Source: Marthasterias glacialis (taxonomy: Eukaryota > Echinodermata > Asteroidea > Forcipulatida > Asteriidae). Taken from it: a stretch of DNA of 64,000 nt. The position numbers were made by a program, and so were the translations under genes. This document shows positions 1 to 12,590 of this stretch, one piece after another (position 1 is the stretch's first letter; each line of letters starts with the position of its first letter). Location: the NCBI GenBank assembly GCA_911728455.2, contig OU452219.1, positions 25,363,211 through 25,427,210 on the forward strand, given 5' to 3'. The notes below the pieces were generated by a model. It saw nothing but the letters and a program-made list of their open reading frames with translations, had not been told where the DNA came from and searched no databases.

Positions 1-6
1 CGGTGT

Positions 7-150
7 TTTACACCACCGCAGCTATGGCCGCCGCAAGCGCATGACACGACAGTAGCGCGTCAGCGCGCATATGTTCCAATCAGCATGGAAGATTCACAGT
101 GCATGTGCGTCGACGCACGTGTGCAGCGGCCATAGCTGCGGTGGCGTAAA
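7..150. mobile_element. MITE-like element with 25-bp inverted ends
   Basis: Bases 7-31 and 126-150 are inverted copies of each other with one mismatch; the inner 19 bases are identical (core CCACCGCAGCTATGGCCGC). The 94-bp centre is GC- and CpG-rich against AT-rich flanks. No coding capacity. The left boundary is near the window edge, so the element may be larger. Confidence 0.55.
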
Positions 151-2584
151 CGTCCATGAACGAGCTGCTCGGTTCTTTTACAACATCACAGCCCGAGTTT
201 TCGCCAACCAATTCGGATAAACTATGAGAAGCCATCAATGCAAAGCAAAAACAGATTATCACAGATTCTAAAAATGTTACACAAATATTCAAAAATAGTG
301 TTGAATTTGTTGGAAACAAACCAACCAATAATTGGATGTATTTTCTTTGAATAGAAAGTTTGCAAAAATGTTGAATTTGATCGCTACGTCTGTCAAAAAG
401 ATTGGATGTTTTGTTAACTTTGGCCCTCCATGTCAACCAGGGCGGTTTGGCTATCAACAAAGGAATGTAGTTGTAAACTTTGAATCATAGTGTGTACACA
501 AGTTTATCTTATTGTACATTCAGCCAACATGTACAACACCTACACAGTGTGCATCACAGCATGTCAACACTCTCTCTGTGCATGGGCGCCAAACTATTGA
601 CCAATCAGAGAGGAGGATTTACCTGCATGGGAACATGTGCCCTCTAAACTCTGGTGCAATCTGGTCTGGTTGAACTTTGGAATCTATGAAGCTGTTTTTT
701 TTTTTTTAATCACTGATGCGTGAGACTTTGTATTGCAAGTGATTGGGTCATGACTTTTTTTGGGTTACCTCTTCTGCTGACATCAGCAAAAATTTCCCGC
801 CAATTTAGTTGTTATGCAATGTAATCATCCCCCAGTTTAAAAACCCCCACATAACACTAGAAGTTGATTTAAAAATGCAATCTTTGATTGTTTTTAAACA
901 ATTTTAAAGCCAATTTGAATATGACATGATGACTTGTCTTGCTAAGCCAACAGCTGACTTTTTATTAACTTAAATTTTGCACCAAACTCTAAGTTTTTTT
1001 GCTTATATTTAGCTATACAACATATTAAACGCAGACACGTCTGACAATTTTACTACTGTTATGTGGTCATGTTTTCTTAAAAGCAAAACTAGTTTGAAGA
1101 AACGTTGATTTGAATGGGTGTGTTTATTTAAAACAAGTGGAGCTATGAATAAATACTTTTTAAGAACCCATGTATTGCAGCTTTCATATAATCATTAACT
1201 CATGATCAATAAGTAATTACTTAACTGAAAATCAAGGCACCAGAGAAAAGTCAAAACACATAACAGGTGAATGAACTGTGCTGCTCTTACACAACAGCGC
1301 TAATGCCAAACAATCGCGATTTCTACAAACCAGTTGTCATCAAGCCCCCATTTATGATGAAGTAATCAATAACTCAGTCCTTATTGTTAGTGTTCTTGTT
1401 GATTGCGAACAAACACAACACAGCAGTTTGTAAATAGGGCAATACAAATGCATTTGTCCAGTTCATCAATATGTTATCAGATGATCATCCCTTGTTTACA
1501 CAGAAATGGTTAGGTCTGTCGTTGACAAATAAGCACCGAACCCCTTGTTTACAAAAAACAGTAACCATGCTTAAAAAATCAATTACAACTGCTTTGAACA
1601 TCACTGCCCACAAACACCACATGTCCATGAACCATTAAAATCAAACCACATTAAAATTAAGTATTTAACATTAAATACATTAATTTAATTAGTTTACTCA
1701 AAACTGTTCAACAAAAATACAAACGTTTTAAACTGTACGATAAAATTAAAAACTTTCATATTAAGACAAATGAGGCATGCGTTATCAGTAACAATAACAT
1801 ACCTTATTGCCAATGTGGCATCCAGATACTCAGATGACCAACGGGGGAAAAATTGTTTCACTTTGTTAAGTACTCCTCAAGACAAAACCCAAAAGAATCA
1901 AAGTTTTCTTTTGTGCAACTAATAAAGTCCTCTCCTCACAAAGAGCCGTCAAAATATAAACAATAACTATCAATTGTCAAACATAAATATAGGTGTTCCA
2001 TACTGGCCTGTTCTATTCGGAATAAAAGAAGATAGAAAAATGTAGCCTGAGTCACCGCCAAGCTCTTTATGATTGTCTGTTGCTGTGCAAATCAAACAAA
2101 AGACAAGGTCACTGCTACCTCTGACAGTTCTCTAAAACTCCTACTGTATAATTAGTCAGTGTTGTTGTACTTAGAGTGATGCATAGGCTTGTACACCCTC
2201 CATAATAGACAATACTATCCCCCCCCCCTGCATGGATACAGCGTATGCGCAGCAGAGTATGTTTACAACCAGCACAGTGGTGTAGCTGAACTAAGGTCAC
2301 TGGTTGAAACTGTGCCAAGATTTGTTACACAGCACGAGCAGTAAGCCTGCCAAGAGCACGCCCCTTCTATTCACTCTTGTTGCTCATTGTTATCAGTAGG
2401 CCTACTCAATGGGTATAACTACACATACACAGGACAATGTTGTGACTGAATGCAGCCTTTAACCTACCATGACAACACATGGAACAAACTTTATGAAGTT
2501 TCTCAATTTATGATATAAGAAAACTAACACAATTGAATATTTGAGTGGAGGTAAAATCAGATTTTCCACATGAGTCTGTTCCAA
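151..2584. other. No gene seen
   Basis: AT-rich sequence without splice-bracketed open frames or recognisable repeats. Minor features are a T11 run near 696 and a C-run near 2221. Confidence 0.5.
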
Positions 2585-3000
2585 CAAAGAAAGCGACCAG
2601 AAAAACAAAACACTGAGAAACACAATGGAATATTCAAATGGGAAAGGGTTGCAATGTTGCAGTGTTGGTCTTATACATGTGCCTGTACTGATAAAATATA
2701 GGGGTATACTTACAATGTACCATGCAACCAGTACCAAAAAGGTTTTCAACTTTTGAAAATTAAAACGCAAAGAAGAAATTGTTCGGGTAGCACTAAAATC
2801 AGTCGCTGAACCCCTGTACTGTCTACTGATTAAACATTGGGGCTTCAAAGAAAGTGACGAGTGTCCAAAAAGTTTTCAAAACAAAAATAAGAACAGTGAG
2901 AAAAGCAAATGGAAAGGTCAGGATAGGGCAGATTTAAAATCAGTTCCTCCACACCTGCACTGATTAAATATGCACGGTTTGGCTTTCAACCTCTGAAGTG
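2585..3000. repeat. Degenerate ~260-bp tandem duplication
   Basis: The segment starting GAAAGCGACCAG near 2588 is echoed by GAAAGTGACGAG near 2850. Matching blocks follow (CACTGAGAAA.CA / CAGTGAGAAAAGCA, then CTG.ACTGATTAAA). Divergence is high, so boundaries are approximate. Confidence 0.35.
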
Positions 3001-3939
3001 GCCCAGTGCCAAGAAAGTCATCACATCCATGTCACAACATTTGAGGCTATTTCATGTACCCAGAACCTGTTTAATATTCATGAGTTCTACAGAGAGGGAC
3101 CCTAGAAACAAAGGGCGTAACAATAGAGCTGGTAGTTGGTAAACCATTGCTCTGAGGGGCAGTGCCCCCAGGCTACCCAGCGGTCTCTGTCAGGCCATTG
3201 TCCTACTGCCCAGAGTCTCTACAATACCCTCAACCCTTCCTCATACCCCACAGCAGAGACTGGTCCTTGCTCTTAATGCATCTCTACAGAGCAAGGTATG
3301 CTCTTATTAATTTCAAGGAACATGAAAGCTTAAAGGATCACTACAGTACAACAAACATGTAGTTCACTTGGAGGAAGACACAAAGTACCACTTTTCAAGA
3401 AACATGGCTAGTATAATAAGGTTTGCTTACCCTCCAAAAGGAAGAATTTTGCTTTGAAAAGTTTTGTCAATAAGCCAGACGGATGAGTTTTTGTTTGGGA
3501 TGACAGACAACAATGATTAATGTACCAGAACTTGTCAAATACAGTTAAGCCAGGAGGTAAGGCACCAATTTAACTGCACATGACCTCTCATGTACTCCGG
3601 CTGTATAGCAATTAAGTAGTCATGGCTTTGACTGTCTGTTGGCTGCAGTAATAAGATTGATGACTAGGTGTTTCATGCTCTATGGGTATTTGAAGTAATC
3701 TAATATAGAAATGGACCCCTTACATCGCCAAGGTCAAACATGAGTAACTTTTGCATGTGTATGTGCCACGCAAACTCTCGTCCAATAAGGGGTCTTCATT
3801 TGACCCTCAGTGAAGGCGCTGTTTAAGCTTGTGACGTCATACGCAAGGGGTCTTTAGCCACAGTCTAAGCTGCAATACTGGGCTTACTATGCATTATGTA
3901 TAGTAGAGTGCATCAGCATGTCAAAGACCACACATAGCC
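3001..3939. other. No gene seen
   Basis: Ordinary AT-rich DNA. A 66-codon frame at 3162-3362 has no domain and no coding signature. Confidence 0.45.
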
Positions 3940-3997
3940 TGTGGTTTCCGTCTGGAACCACCAGATATTGTGGTTTCTGTCTGGAACCACCAGATGC
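3940..3997 (+). repeat. Two tandem copies of a 29-bp unit
   Basis: TGTGGTTTCCGTCTGGAACC...AGATA is repeated immediately, with one substitution inside the shared part. Each copy contains the inverted words GTGGTT and AACCAC, so each can fold as a small hairpin. Confidence 0.75.
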
Positions 3998-5204
3998 AAA
4001 AGCCAATGTACTGATGAACAAAAGAACTTGGCTTTTATTCCCTCTCAAATTTCCTGGAAAGAAATTGATTCACTTTTTAAAGCAGAGTCCTTTATGAGTC
4101 AACTGCACTTCTTTGTTTTTAAAGAGTTCCATCACTTGACAAAGAATATCTACATGTACATGGGCCAAACTTGAGTCTTTTTAAATAAATAGGTATGGTG
4201 GGCAGCTTCTTTATTATTACCAAGAAAAAAAAGTGTATTTCTGGTATTTTCTAACCAACACATTGCAGAGATCACCAGGATGCTTTCAGTTTATTCTAAT
4301 CAGAAAATTATTATGTTTACACAATGGTGTCATTAACCTTTTCACTTCCCTTGACAGAAATTCCAACTCAATGGGCCCGGAAACTGAAAAAAAGATCATT
4401 GCTCCTTAAAGTCAATGACGAGTTACAATTTTTTTTAGTGCTTTAATACCAGAATGAACAACTATGTATCAGTGCCCCCACCCCTTTTTTGTTTTGACAA
4501 AGATTTAACAGAAAGAAAGAAAAAAAAACATAAGATAAAAAAAGATGGGAAAACTGTAACTTAAAGGACTATCTAGTGTTGCTTCAAAGGAGGGAGAATA
4601 ACAGGGGAAGGGCACAGGATTGATTTAACCTCAAATTAATATCAAGAAGACAAGAGCCTAGCCTCCCCCCTCCCCTCCCCTCCCCCCACTTGAAGATTTT
4701 CAAGGCAAAATTATCTTCTCAGAGTCCTCCAAAGATAGATTCTGAGTGCACCATATACCTATATGTTTTTAACATGACATAAAGTTGATTTTTACCAGAT
4801 GTAGTCCAATTGTTTTGGAAGTAAATTCGTAACTTCAAACTGAAGCGACCCATATGCAATATAGAAAATAATACAGAAACTAGAGAAGGTTGCGAGAGTT
4901 TCTAAGGGCATTTAAAATCTATTCTGAACAATAAAACGGAGCGACACTTAAACAAGTTGAAACATGATTTTCAGAAGCTAAACTAAAATTGTCAGGTTTT
5001 AAAACACCCATCATCTATAAAAACAAACCTCACACCATTTGGTCAATATTTTGATTGAAACTGAAACTCAGGGTATCAAACTTTAGCTTTTTTTTTTTGG
5101 GGGGGGGCTGTGTGATTAATTATAACTAAGCACAGATTTTTGCGCAACATTGTGAAAGACATTTTTTCCACAGTGAAAAGGAATATAAAGACGACGGGAG
5201 TTCT
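3998..5204. other. No gene seen; pyrimidine tract
   Basis: AT-rich, with a polypyrimidine stretch (CCCCCCTCCCCTCCCC type) at about 4663-4689 and a T10/G9 run at about 5089-5107. Confidence 0.45.
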
Positions 5205-5472
5205 AGTGCACCGGACTCAAGTCCTGGTGGCTAAGTCATCGGGGTGTGGGTTTGTATCCCAGTCATGACACTCATGTCCTTCAGCAAGACACTACAATTG
5301 CTTTTCTTCACCCAGGGGTAAACGGGTACCTTTGAGGGCAGAGATGGTTCTTGTGACTGATTTAGCTTAATGTGCTACATACTCCACCAGGGTAATTCAC
5401 AGTTAATGGGGTAATAATGTTTGTGCGCCATGAGTGTCAAAATTTATACAAATGTCCATTATTATTATCACT
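5205..5472 (+). mobile_element. tRNA-derived SINE (family B)
   Basis: A degenerate tRNA-like head carries a pol III B box, GGTTTGTATCC (5249-5259; consensus GGTTCGANTCC). A body follows with TCAGCAAGACACT, CTTCACCCAGGGGTAAACGG and GTACCTTTGAGGGCAGAG. It ends in a short ATT-rich tail (CCATTATTATTATC). I recall very similar bodies as abundant SINEs in echinoderm genomes. Confidence 0.65.
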
Positions 5473-7321
5473 ATATTAGATAATTGCTGAGGTACTTTTA
5501 ATATTGCCCCCATGTCACAGGATTCTAGACCTTTTTTTCTACAAATCATTACTCATTAGAAACAATTAAAAAATATTGGGAACATGAATGAGAGTGCTTG
5601 AAAGGGAAATAGTTATTAGGATAGTCCTAGTATCAAGTGAAAAGTTAAAGCTTTAAAAAAAAAGTCTCCATCTATTAGTACTTTTTTAAATCATTACCAT
5701 TTAAGTATCTTTTTTATCTGAACAATCATTTAAATATGTGCACAGCCACATTCATTGGTACACTTTCTGTTACAAAGATGAACAACATACAAATATAAAA
5801 AGATTCTTTGCAGATTTTATGTTTGACAGACTTATCTACTTTTTTATTTGTCATTAACAAAGTGCTGAATAATTGATTGACAACTATTGTTGAGGTTTAT
5901 AACTGTTAAATCAATGGTTCTGAATCTGTTGTTCATACCCTGGACACCAAGTAAATGTGTATCCATGATTGTGGCTGTGCACATATGAAATTGAAAATAT
6001 CAGCCTTCTTTGTTTTGAGTCATAACCTTTGTAAAAAATGGAAAAATACAAGATGACTTTCAGTAAACTTTGTAAATGATATGCCACTAAGCAGTAGAAT
6101 TGTCATACAACCGATTACCAACAATCAGCTGATTGAAAAAGGCATCATTCTATGTTTTGGCAACTGGCCACAATAGAAACATCAGATTATTATGAGAGCT
6201 TGGAAGCAACTTGGCAAGAAATCAAAAGCATTACACATTTTATTTTTATTTACAGGCACTTGAAACCTTGGCCACATACAACACAAAAGCCTCCCAACTT
6301 TGTTATTGTTGGCCCCCCTCAAAAATAGACTGCTTTACTTGTAATTGGTGTATTGTACAATACTAAAGTCAATAATATTGTCACTGCCAGCAACCCAAAA
6401 GTTTGAGGCAGTTGAAGATTATTAAGCATCATAAAGAAACATTGATAACAATGACAGTTCTCTACACTACCTTGGGTTTTGTTTTCATTGTTTTGGGGTG
6501 TTTTTTTCGTTTGTTCAAAATATACCTTGTGTATTAAGTCATATTTCTTGGAACAATGCCAACGAAAATCACCAGTATATACCAAACTTTGAACATCGTT
6601 CATCTTTCACTCTTGTTGACCCAACGTAAGACAATAGAGTTGGTAGGAGGTAGGAATATCGGCTTTAGATTAGAACAAAGGAAAAAAGAAAGCAAGAAAA
6701 CCTGTTAGGTAGAAGAGATTAATTCCAATCTTCTAACCTGTGTAAGTACCCTGTATGTAGATTCAAGTTTCAGTCTTTGTAAATTATCACCATTTTCAAG
6801 AAGAGACAATTTAGCAAGAAAAAACCACATTACAAGTTAAACTATTTTAGAAAAAATTGTTTTGAAGACTGTTTGCCAATTTAACTTTGTCATATTACCA
6901 ACCATAAATGTGGAGATCTTAAGTCATGCAAGTCTGTTATGTTTGTCATTTAATTGATGAGTAATTAACTGTAATACAATTGTCTCTTTGTAAAACTGTG
7001 CAAACAAGGTATGTGTGCAGCATGTTGTGTACTACCAATGCATAAATGAAATTGGCTGTGTTAGTGAAAATGCAAACTTATCTAGGTCATGCAAATCGTT
7101 TCTATGGGAAAACGCAAAAAGCACAGCATGTATTTTTTAGAACTAAACCATACTCCCATGTTAAATAACTTGATTCTGCATTTTTGTTGTAGTTAAATTG
7201 AATTAATTCATGAAGTTTCTAAAATTTTATGCAAATAAGTAAAGTGCGGAAAGTTTAACCAATCACAATGCGGACTAGGTTAATGTATGCTGATCCCATT
7301 GCTTATGATTGGTTCAGAATT
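5473..7321. other. No gene seen
   Basis: AT-rich sequence. A 94-codon frame on the minus strand at 6319-6603 lacks any domain. An inverted pair of CCAAT-type words (AACCAATCA near 7257, TGATTGGTT near 7306) lies just before the hairpin at 7322. Confidence 0.45.
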
Positions 7322-7344
7322 TTGCTACCCTGTTAGGGTAGCAA
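7322..7344. repeat. Perfect 10-bp stem, 3-nt loop
   Basis: TTGCTACCCT, loop GTT, AGGGTAGCAA. It could be a cruciform or the remnant of a transposon end; no T-run or gene end is attached to it. Confidence 0.6.
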
Positions 7345-7630
7345 CAATTGAGAAATAAAGGAAAACATTTGAATTTCCTGACAAGTTGGAAAAGGCCCAC
7401 GTGGCTTCGCCATTCGTCATGCGCACTGACTTGGTCTTTGCTCCAGTCACTTTGTTGCTACACAGCTGTGTAAGCCTCAAAGGCCTTGACGAAAGGCTAG
7501 GTCATAGTAGAAGTCTGACTAAAAATAACCCAAAGAGCCAACACTGGTTCCTGAAAAGCTAAGAAAGGCCTCGAGTGTCGACTTGATTCAAAAGTTTGCT
7601 CTTGGAGACAAAATGAAATATAGTTTAATG

Positions 7631-7850
7631 ATCTCACCATTTACTGACAGATAAATTTTTAATTTGTGTTTTATAGTCAAACTTGAAGATGGTTTGATTT
7701 GTTTTCTTTTATCAAATATGTTTTCAAAATTTCACCTTTCACCGACAGTTATACAAACAAATTTTATTTTTTTGTTTTTGTAGCCCAACTGGTAGACAGT
7801 TTCTTTTCTTAAAATGTTGTCATCGTTTCACCTTTCACTGACAGATCCCA
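7631..7850 (+). repeat. Degenerate tandem repeat, period 96-98 bp
   Basis: The words TTTACTGACAG (ending 7650), TTTCACCGACAG (ending 7748) and TTTCACTGACAG (ending 7844) recur at 98 and 96 bp with T-rich spacers. The third copy abuts the exon-like frame at 7873. Confidence 0.5.
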
Positions 7851-7872
7851 ACTTTTTTTTCCCTTAGTCTAC

Positions 7873-8069
7873 CTAAGAGGGAGTTTTTTCCTTCTTTTGG
7901 AGGTCTCCTGTCCAATTCCAGACAAACAATGGTCCCCAATGAGGTGTAGTCGGAGTGAATGTCACCATAAACATCAGACAAACTCCAACCCCAGTTCATG
8001 ACCCTGTCAACGATAACTGGTCCCATGAGACAAAACTCAATGCAGCTGGTGCCCTCCTTGGGCCTCAGA
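7873..8069 (-). other. Exon-like open frame on the minus strand, unknown product
   Basis: The frame is open from about 8101 to 7835. It includes RPKEGTSCIEFCLMGPVIVD and further on NWGWSLSDVYGD and TSLGTIVCLELDRRP. Composition is coding-like (Trp, Cys, Gly, Asp), unlike the surrounding chance ORFs. A pyrimidine-rich stretch followed by CAG (acceptor before 8069) and CTTAG|GTAGAC (donor after 7873) bracket it. I do not recognise a family. It could be an exon of a leftward gene, or a piece of an old mobile element. Confidence 0.3.
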
Positions 8070-8837
8070 CTGCTCCATGGAATAAAACAGACTAGAGTCA
8101 AATTCCTTTAGCTAACTTGAAGACAAGGACATGATTGATAATTAAAATGACTAGTGAGTATGAAAACTCAAGTATTATAACGTTTATACCAATTCCAATC
8201 TTCCAGAAAAATGTTTCTGTTTGAAATACTATTGAAGTCCAGGACATGGCATTCGAAGGCCACACAAATCAACGATGCTTATTTTGATTGCCAAACTGAA
8301 AATAAGCCCCATATTTTAAGTAAAACCTAAACACTTTTTTCTGTTGGAAAATACCATTTCTTAGTGAAGTTCCCACTGTGACAGGTGTTTATAGAAAACT
8401 TGACGGTGGGAATGAACTCACTCTTCCTCAAACCATCTTTAAAGATATTTTATCCCTTTAAACAATCCCTAATAATCCAAAGGTTTTGTTTTCATCTCAT
8501 TTACTCAAAACGATTTATGATCATTCACTTAAGAACATCTGACAAAGTTGTGACAGCCATTCCTTCTGAGTGTCTGTTACTACCGACTGCTGTCCACCTT
8601 GAAGTTCCAGTAAATACATATTATATTCATTTGATGGACAGGCAAAGACAACAGGAGGTCTGGAAACAACATCAAGCCTTCCTTATAGGCTTGGCCCCCA
8701 ATGTCAAGGATTGAGACTACTGAGTGTTACAAAACAGCTCTTCTTAATCCTGGGGGACCCCATAGTAGTGTAAAGCATGGCAAAAGTGGATGACTGTCAG
8801 CATGAGCCTAATTTCATACAGCTGTTGCACAGACTAA

Positions 8838-9210
8838 AATATTACTTAACACTTAACACTTGGTTTTGCTTGGCAAAACTGACAGGGAATCAGCAGTATT
8901 AACATTTTTTGGGGGGGGGGGGGTGGGGGAGGTTGGTGAGCAACCCATTTTTGTTGTGCTTAACATTTGGTTTTGCTTGGCAAAACTGACAGAGAATCAG
9001 CAGTATTAACATTACTTGTTTTTTTAAACTTGATCTTTTTATAGTACAGGCCTGATACCTCATGGAGGCAATCGTCTCCATGCCCCTGGTCATTGGCTCG
9101 GTGCCCTTTGAAATGTTCCAGTAGAAATAAACAATTTCCAACACAGAGAAGTCCTGGTTGGTGAGTGACCCATTTTTGTTGTTAAGTGGTTAGCAATTTT
9201 TGTTGTGCTT
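8838..9210 (+). repeat. Nested local duplications
   Basis: TGGTTTTGCTTGGCAAAACT with the following CAGCAGTATTAACATT occurs at 8861 and again at 8968 (107 bp apart). A GGTTGGTGAG..ACCCATTTT block occurs at about 8931 and 9157. A G12 run lies near 8909. The repeats interleave with a transposon copy at 9047. Confidence 0.65.
9047..9150 (+). mobile_element. CAGGCCTGATAC family, truncated copy
   Basis: Starts CAGGCCTGATACCTCATGG and matches the complete copy at 9380 almost base for base for about 100 bp, then diverges. The bases before both copies are also alike (TATAGTA and TATATTA), so this copy and the next may come from one local duplication. Confidence 0.7.
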
Positions 9211-9379
9211 ATTAAACAACTTCATGAAATAGGGCCCTGGACATCTAAGTCAAATTTCTACAACCAAATAGTACTGTAAAATATTGCTTGGCCTGATCTT
9301 TGTGAGTCCTATCTATCTTTCTTTTTTTTTCTTCAGGCGAAGATCCTGTCATTCACAAAGCTTCAAAACTTTTATATTA

Positions 9380-9537
9380 CAGGCCTGATACCTCATGGAG
9401 GCAATCGTCTCCATGCCCCTGGTCATTGTCTTGGTGCCCTTTGAAATGTTCCAGTAGAAATAAAAATTTCCAATACAGAGGTGTCCTTGACTGAGGAAAA
9501 ACTGCCTTGGCCCTACAATAGCGAAGTATCATGCCTG
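9380..9537 (+). mobile_element. CAGGCCTGATAC family MITE, complete copy
   Basis: The left end CAGGCCTGATACCTC and the right end (read inverted) CAGGCATGATACTTC are imperfect TIRs of a 158-bp non-coding element. The interior contains CATGCCCCTGGTCATTG, CCTTTGAAATGTTCCAG and AACTGCCTTGGCCCTA. The CAGG ends suggest hAT, but no 8-bp target duplication remains. Confidence 0.7.
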
Positions 9538-12337
9538 CAATAAAATTAGGTGTCAAGTGAAAATTTGAAGGCGTATTTTTCAACTATTTTTTTTTACCAA
9601 AATTAAAACTTTCAACTTTTTTATAAAAATTTGCATCTTCATTAAGAGATGGAGTCAGTGCTTTTGCAAACACAACCTAATAACACTTTTAAAACTAAAC
9701 CTAGTAATCAAAACGACATTAACTCACTGGTAATTCTTTTCTTTTTTTTAGTTTATGAATGCCAAGTGCCATTTAAGACTGGTTTGTATTAAGATTAAGG
9801 AATTATCTCTTGGAAGTCGCAAAGTCTCGTAACACCTCCATTAGTAGGTGCTGATTGTCTTCGGGTAGAAAACGGTCCTCTTTAAACTTACATTTACTTT
9901 GGATATGAGATAGTTTCACTAAAGCACCTGATAAAGGCAGGTGAAGTACGGCTGCAATGAAGTTGAGGATTAGACGAGATACAGCTCAATTCTTCAAAGG
10001 AAACTATCATCAGTTTCAATCTTGAGAACCTTATATAGGAGCCACTGATTGTTTAAGGTCGTTTTTCCACAAGAAAGGTTAATAAATTCTCAAACACACA
10101 CAAGCCGCATTGCTAACCAAATTAAATTTTTCTTCATTCAGACAACTAGGAGCCAGGAGTTGTCAGACTTGAGTCCTTAAATGCAGCATAATGGGAGGGA
10201 ATTCTTTTTTGAAGGGATGGGTAGCCGTCCTTGCTGGAAAGCAATCCCCCATGGTCGTTCCCTGATAAATCCATGATAAGACCAAGGTTTTCTCATGAGC
10301 TGAGCTGAGCGGCTGCTCGTCAGACTTCTTGCCTCCAAGAAGAGCGCGCGTGTCTTATGATAGATACTTGACTGTCCAGTCAGGCATGGTCGTTTGTTCT
10401 TGTAGAAGCACTCCATCAGTCAGTGAATCAAAGCCTGCTCCGTCTCTCCCTCCAAACCGGCCCCAGGTCCCCGGCCTGGCGTCATCTCTCCCCCCCCAAC
10501 TGTCAACATAAAACACCTGATGGTCGAGGGGGGTTGGTTGCTATGTCAACAGGTGCTCAGAGGGATGATGCCTGAATACAAGCGTGGCCAATGTCAATTA
10601 GAATTAAGACTCGTTTTACACTGTACATCCAGCTTGAAGATGGTGTGATGGGGATGACAGCCTCCTGACATCCCCTAGAGTAACAATGTTTACCTGCCCA
10701 TCTTGGGCTTAGGTTTCTGTTGGGGGAGAGGGTACTTGAAAGATAACAAGTGATAGTAGCCCAGGCTGGTCTTGTCTAACTTTTAAAACTCACTTGACAC
10801 CAAAGTGTTGTTATCCCTGGAGTAGCTGGAAACAAAGGGAGCCTGTCACAAAACTAATCTAGTGATTTTGCCCTTGGGAGGTAAAAGATGCTGTAGAATG
10901 AAACTTGGCTTTGCTAATCTTTAAAAGTAATTGTCATGATGAAAGAAGTATACAATGTTGATAAAGGACGTCCTCTAAATAGCTCCCATTTCCTCTCCTT
11001 CCCTGAGATGAAAAAGCTACAATGTTGTCAGACCAGATCCTGGATGTCAGTCAGTAAGAAGCCAACCCACAGTAACATAATCAGTGCCCATGATGACAAT
11101 TTAAGATATAATTTTATTGAAAAGCATAAACTTGGCTGCAGAGTTTAAGACAAAATATCAACAATAATAAAACAAAATATACAAGCCAACAACCAATACT
11201 CTGCTTTTCATTATTCACAAACAATCTTTGAAGCACAGTTTTCAATGAGTGCTAATCAAATACACACAACAGGTTGGGATTAGGAAAAAAAGCATATCCT
11301 CAGACGCCAGCAAAATCCGGGAGGAAAATGAAGCGTGCAACGCGGCACGCCAAATTTTTATTGCCGCAGACACCTGTTTGACGAGCCAGGGTTAAGTCAT
11401 TTCATTTGGAGGGCCGCCGCCATGGAGATTTTTTAGCTTCTCCGTTGATCATGCATGAATTCATAGCTATTCGATCCTGTGTGCGCTAAATGGCTGTACC
11501 GATGGTAGAAATGTCAACCATGGCGCCACGGCATTTGTACTGACTGTATGCTTTTTGCACCCCAAAGAAAAGGAGAAAAAAGAGGGAGTAAAAAAGAGAA
11601 AAAACAAGAAGGGAGTAAAAAAACAAAACAAGAAGGGACTCTCTCTTTTCTTGCACTGATGCCTCATTTGCTTGAACAGCCTGTTAAGCAGACGGAAGTC
11701 CATCAAGCTAGTAAAACATCGCCACCAAAGAGATGGCTCAAGTCTAAGACAGACAGAGAATAAAAAGAAAACAGGGTCACCTATAAGGCGTCATCGGTAC
11801 ATGCTTCTGATTTAGCAATTTTGTCGCATGGGGGGGAGGGAGGGGGGGGGGAGGGTGAGAACAACAAGCAATTATTGATTCAGTTTGCCCGCACAGAGAT
11901 GCTGCTATCATTTGGGGATATTTGAAGAGACAGTAGATGATGGCTTATGGCGCTAGACTATAAAGATACTAGCCAGTGTAATTCAATGGAGAGGTAAATC
12001 AAGCGATAATAGGCAATCACTTTATGGGCTCCCTCCACTTTAACAACTGTCAACAGGCTTATTGCACACAGGAAATTGTACAGCCCTCTGCGAGAAACAA
12101 ACCTGGCCCACTGGCTCGCTGGCTCACTCTGCTGGGCCCAGGGTTGAGAAAAATGAAGGTTATAATTTGACTGTCCCATTAAATTCCCCTTAAAGTGTTC
12201 TACATGTCTGGGCATTCACTTACAAGCTATATGGCACCAGTTAGCAAAACTTGCTAAAGGAGCATTTCATACTCTGTGAGGGAAAGTGAAAGTTCCTGTG
12301 TTTGTTCTTTGGAAGAACTTGTGGTTTTTTTTTTAAC
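9538..12337. other. No gene seen; one regulatory-looking island
   Basis: Mostly unremarkable. An island at about 11290-11470 is richer in CpG and balanced in composition (GGAGGGCCGCCGCCATGGAG within). A purine-rich AAAGAAAAG-type tract lies at 11562-11640, and a G-rich run at 11830-11855. Short frames at 10177-10416 and 11958-12215 (minus) have no recognisable content. Confidence 0.35.
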
Positions 12338-12515
12338 AGATGTAAAATTTGCATTAGGGATACGATATTAAAGAATAATATTTGTGTTTTACCCTACACT
12401 GATGCGTGTGGAAACAAAAAATCCACAGGCATATTACTCTGGTGGAATTCAAACTTATTTGAACCTTTGCAATTCTGGAGATGTCTTACCACTAGACCAC
12501 CAAGCTTGGCCAGTA
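12338..12515 (-). mobile_element. tRNA-derived SINE (family A), internally deleted
   Basis: Read on the minus strand, it has the family A order: tRNA-like head (box A region near 12488-12500), a decayed B box, body with CCACAG, the tail block CATCAGTGTAGGGTAAAACA and then CCCTAATGCAAATTTTACA. Roughly 30 bp of the body are missing compared with the copy at 54537. Confidence 0.7.
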
Positions 12516-12590
12516 GCTACAGGGCTAGTTCGAGTACTTTATATATTAGCATCGGGTACCAAAAAACTTTAGCTTTAACTTTTTTTTAAA

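Noticed and set aside
5205..5472. Functional tRNA gene
   Set aside because: The tRNA-like head lacks a foldable full cloverleaf and continues into a SINE body.
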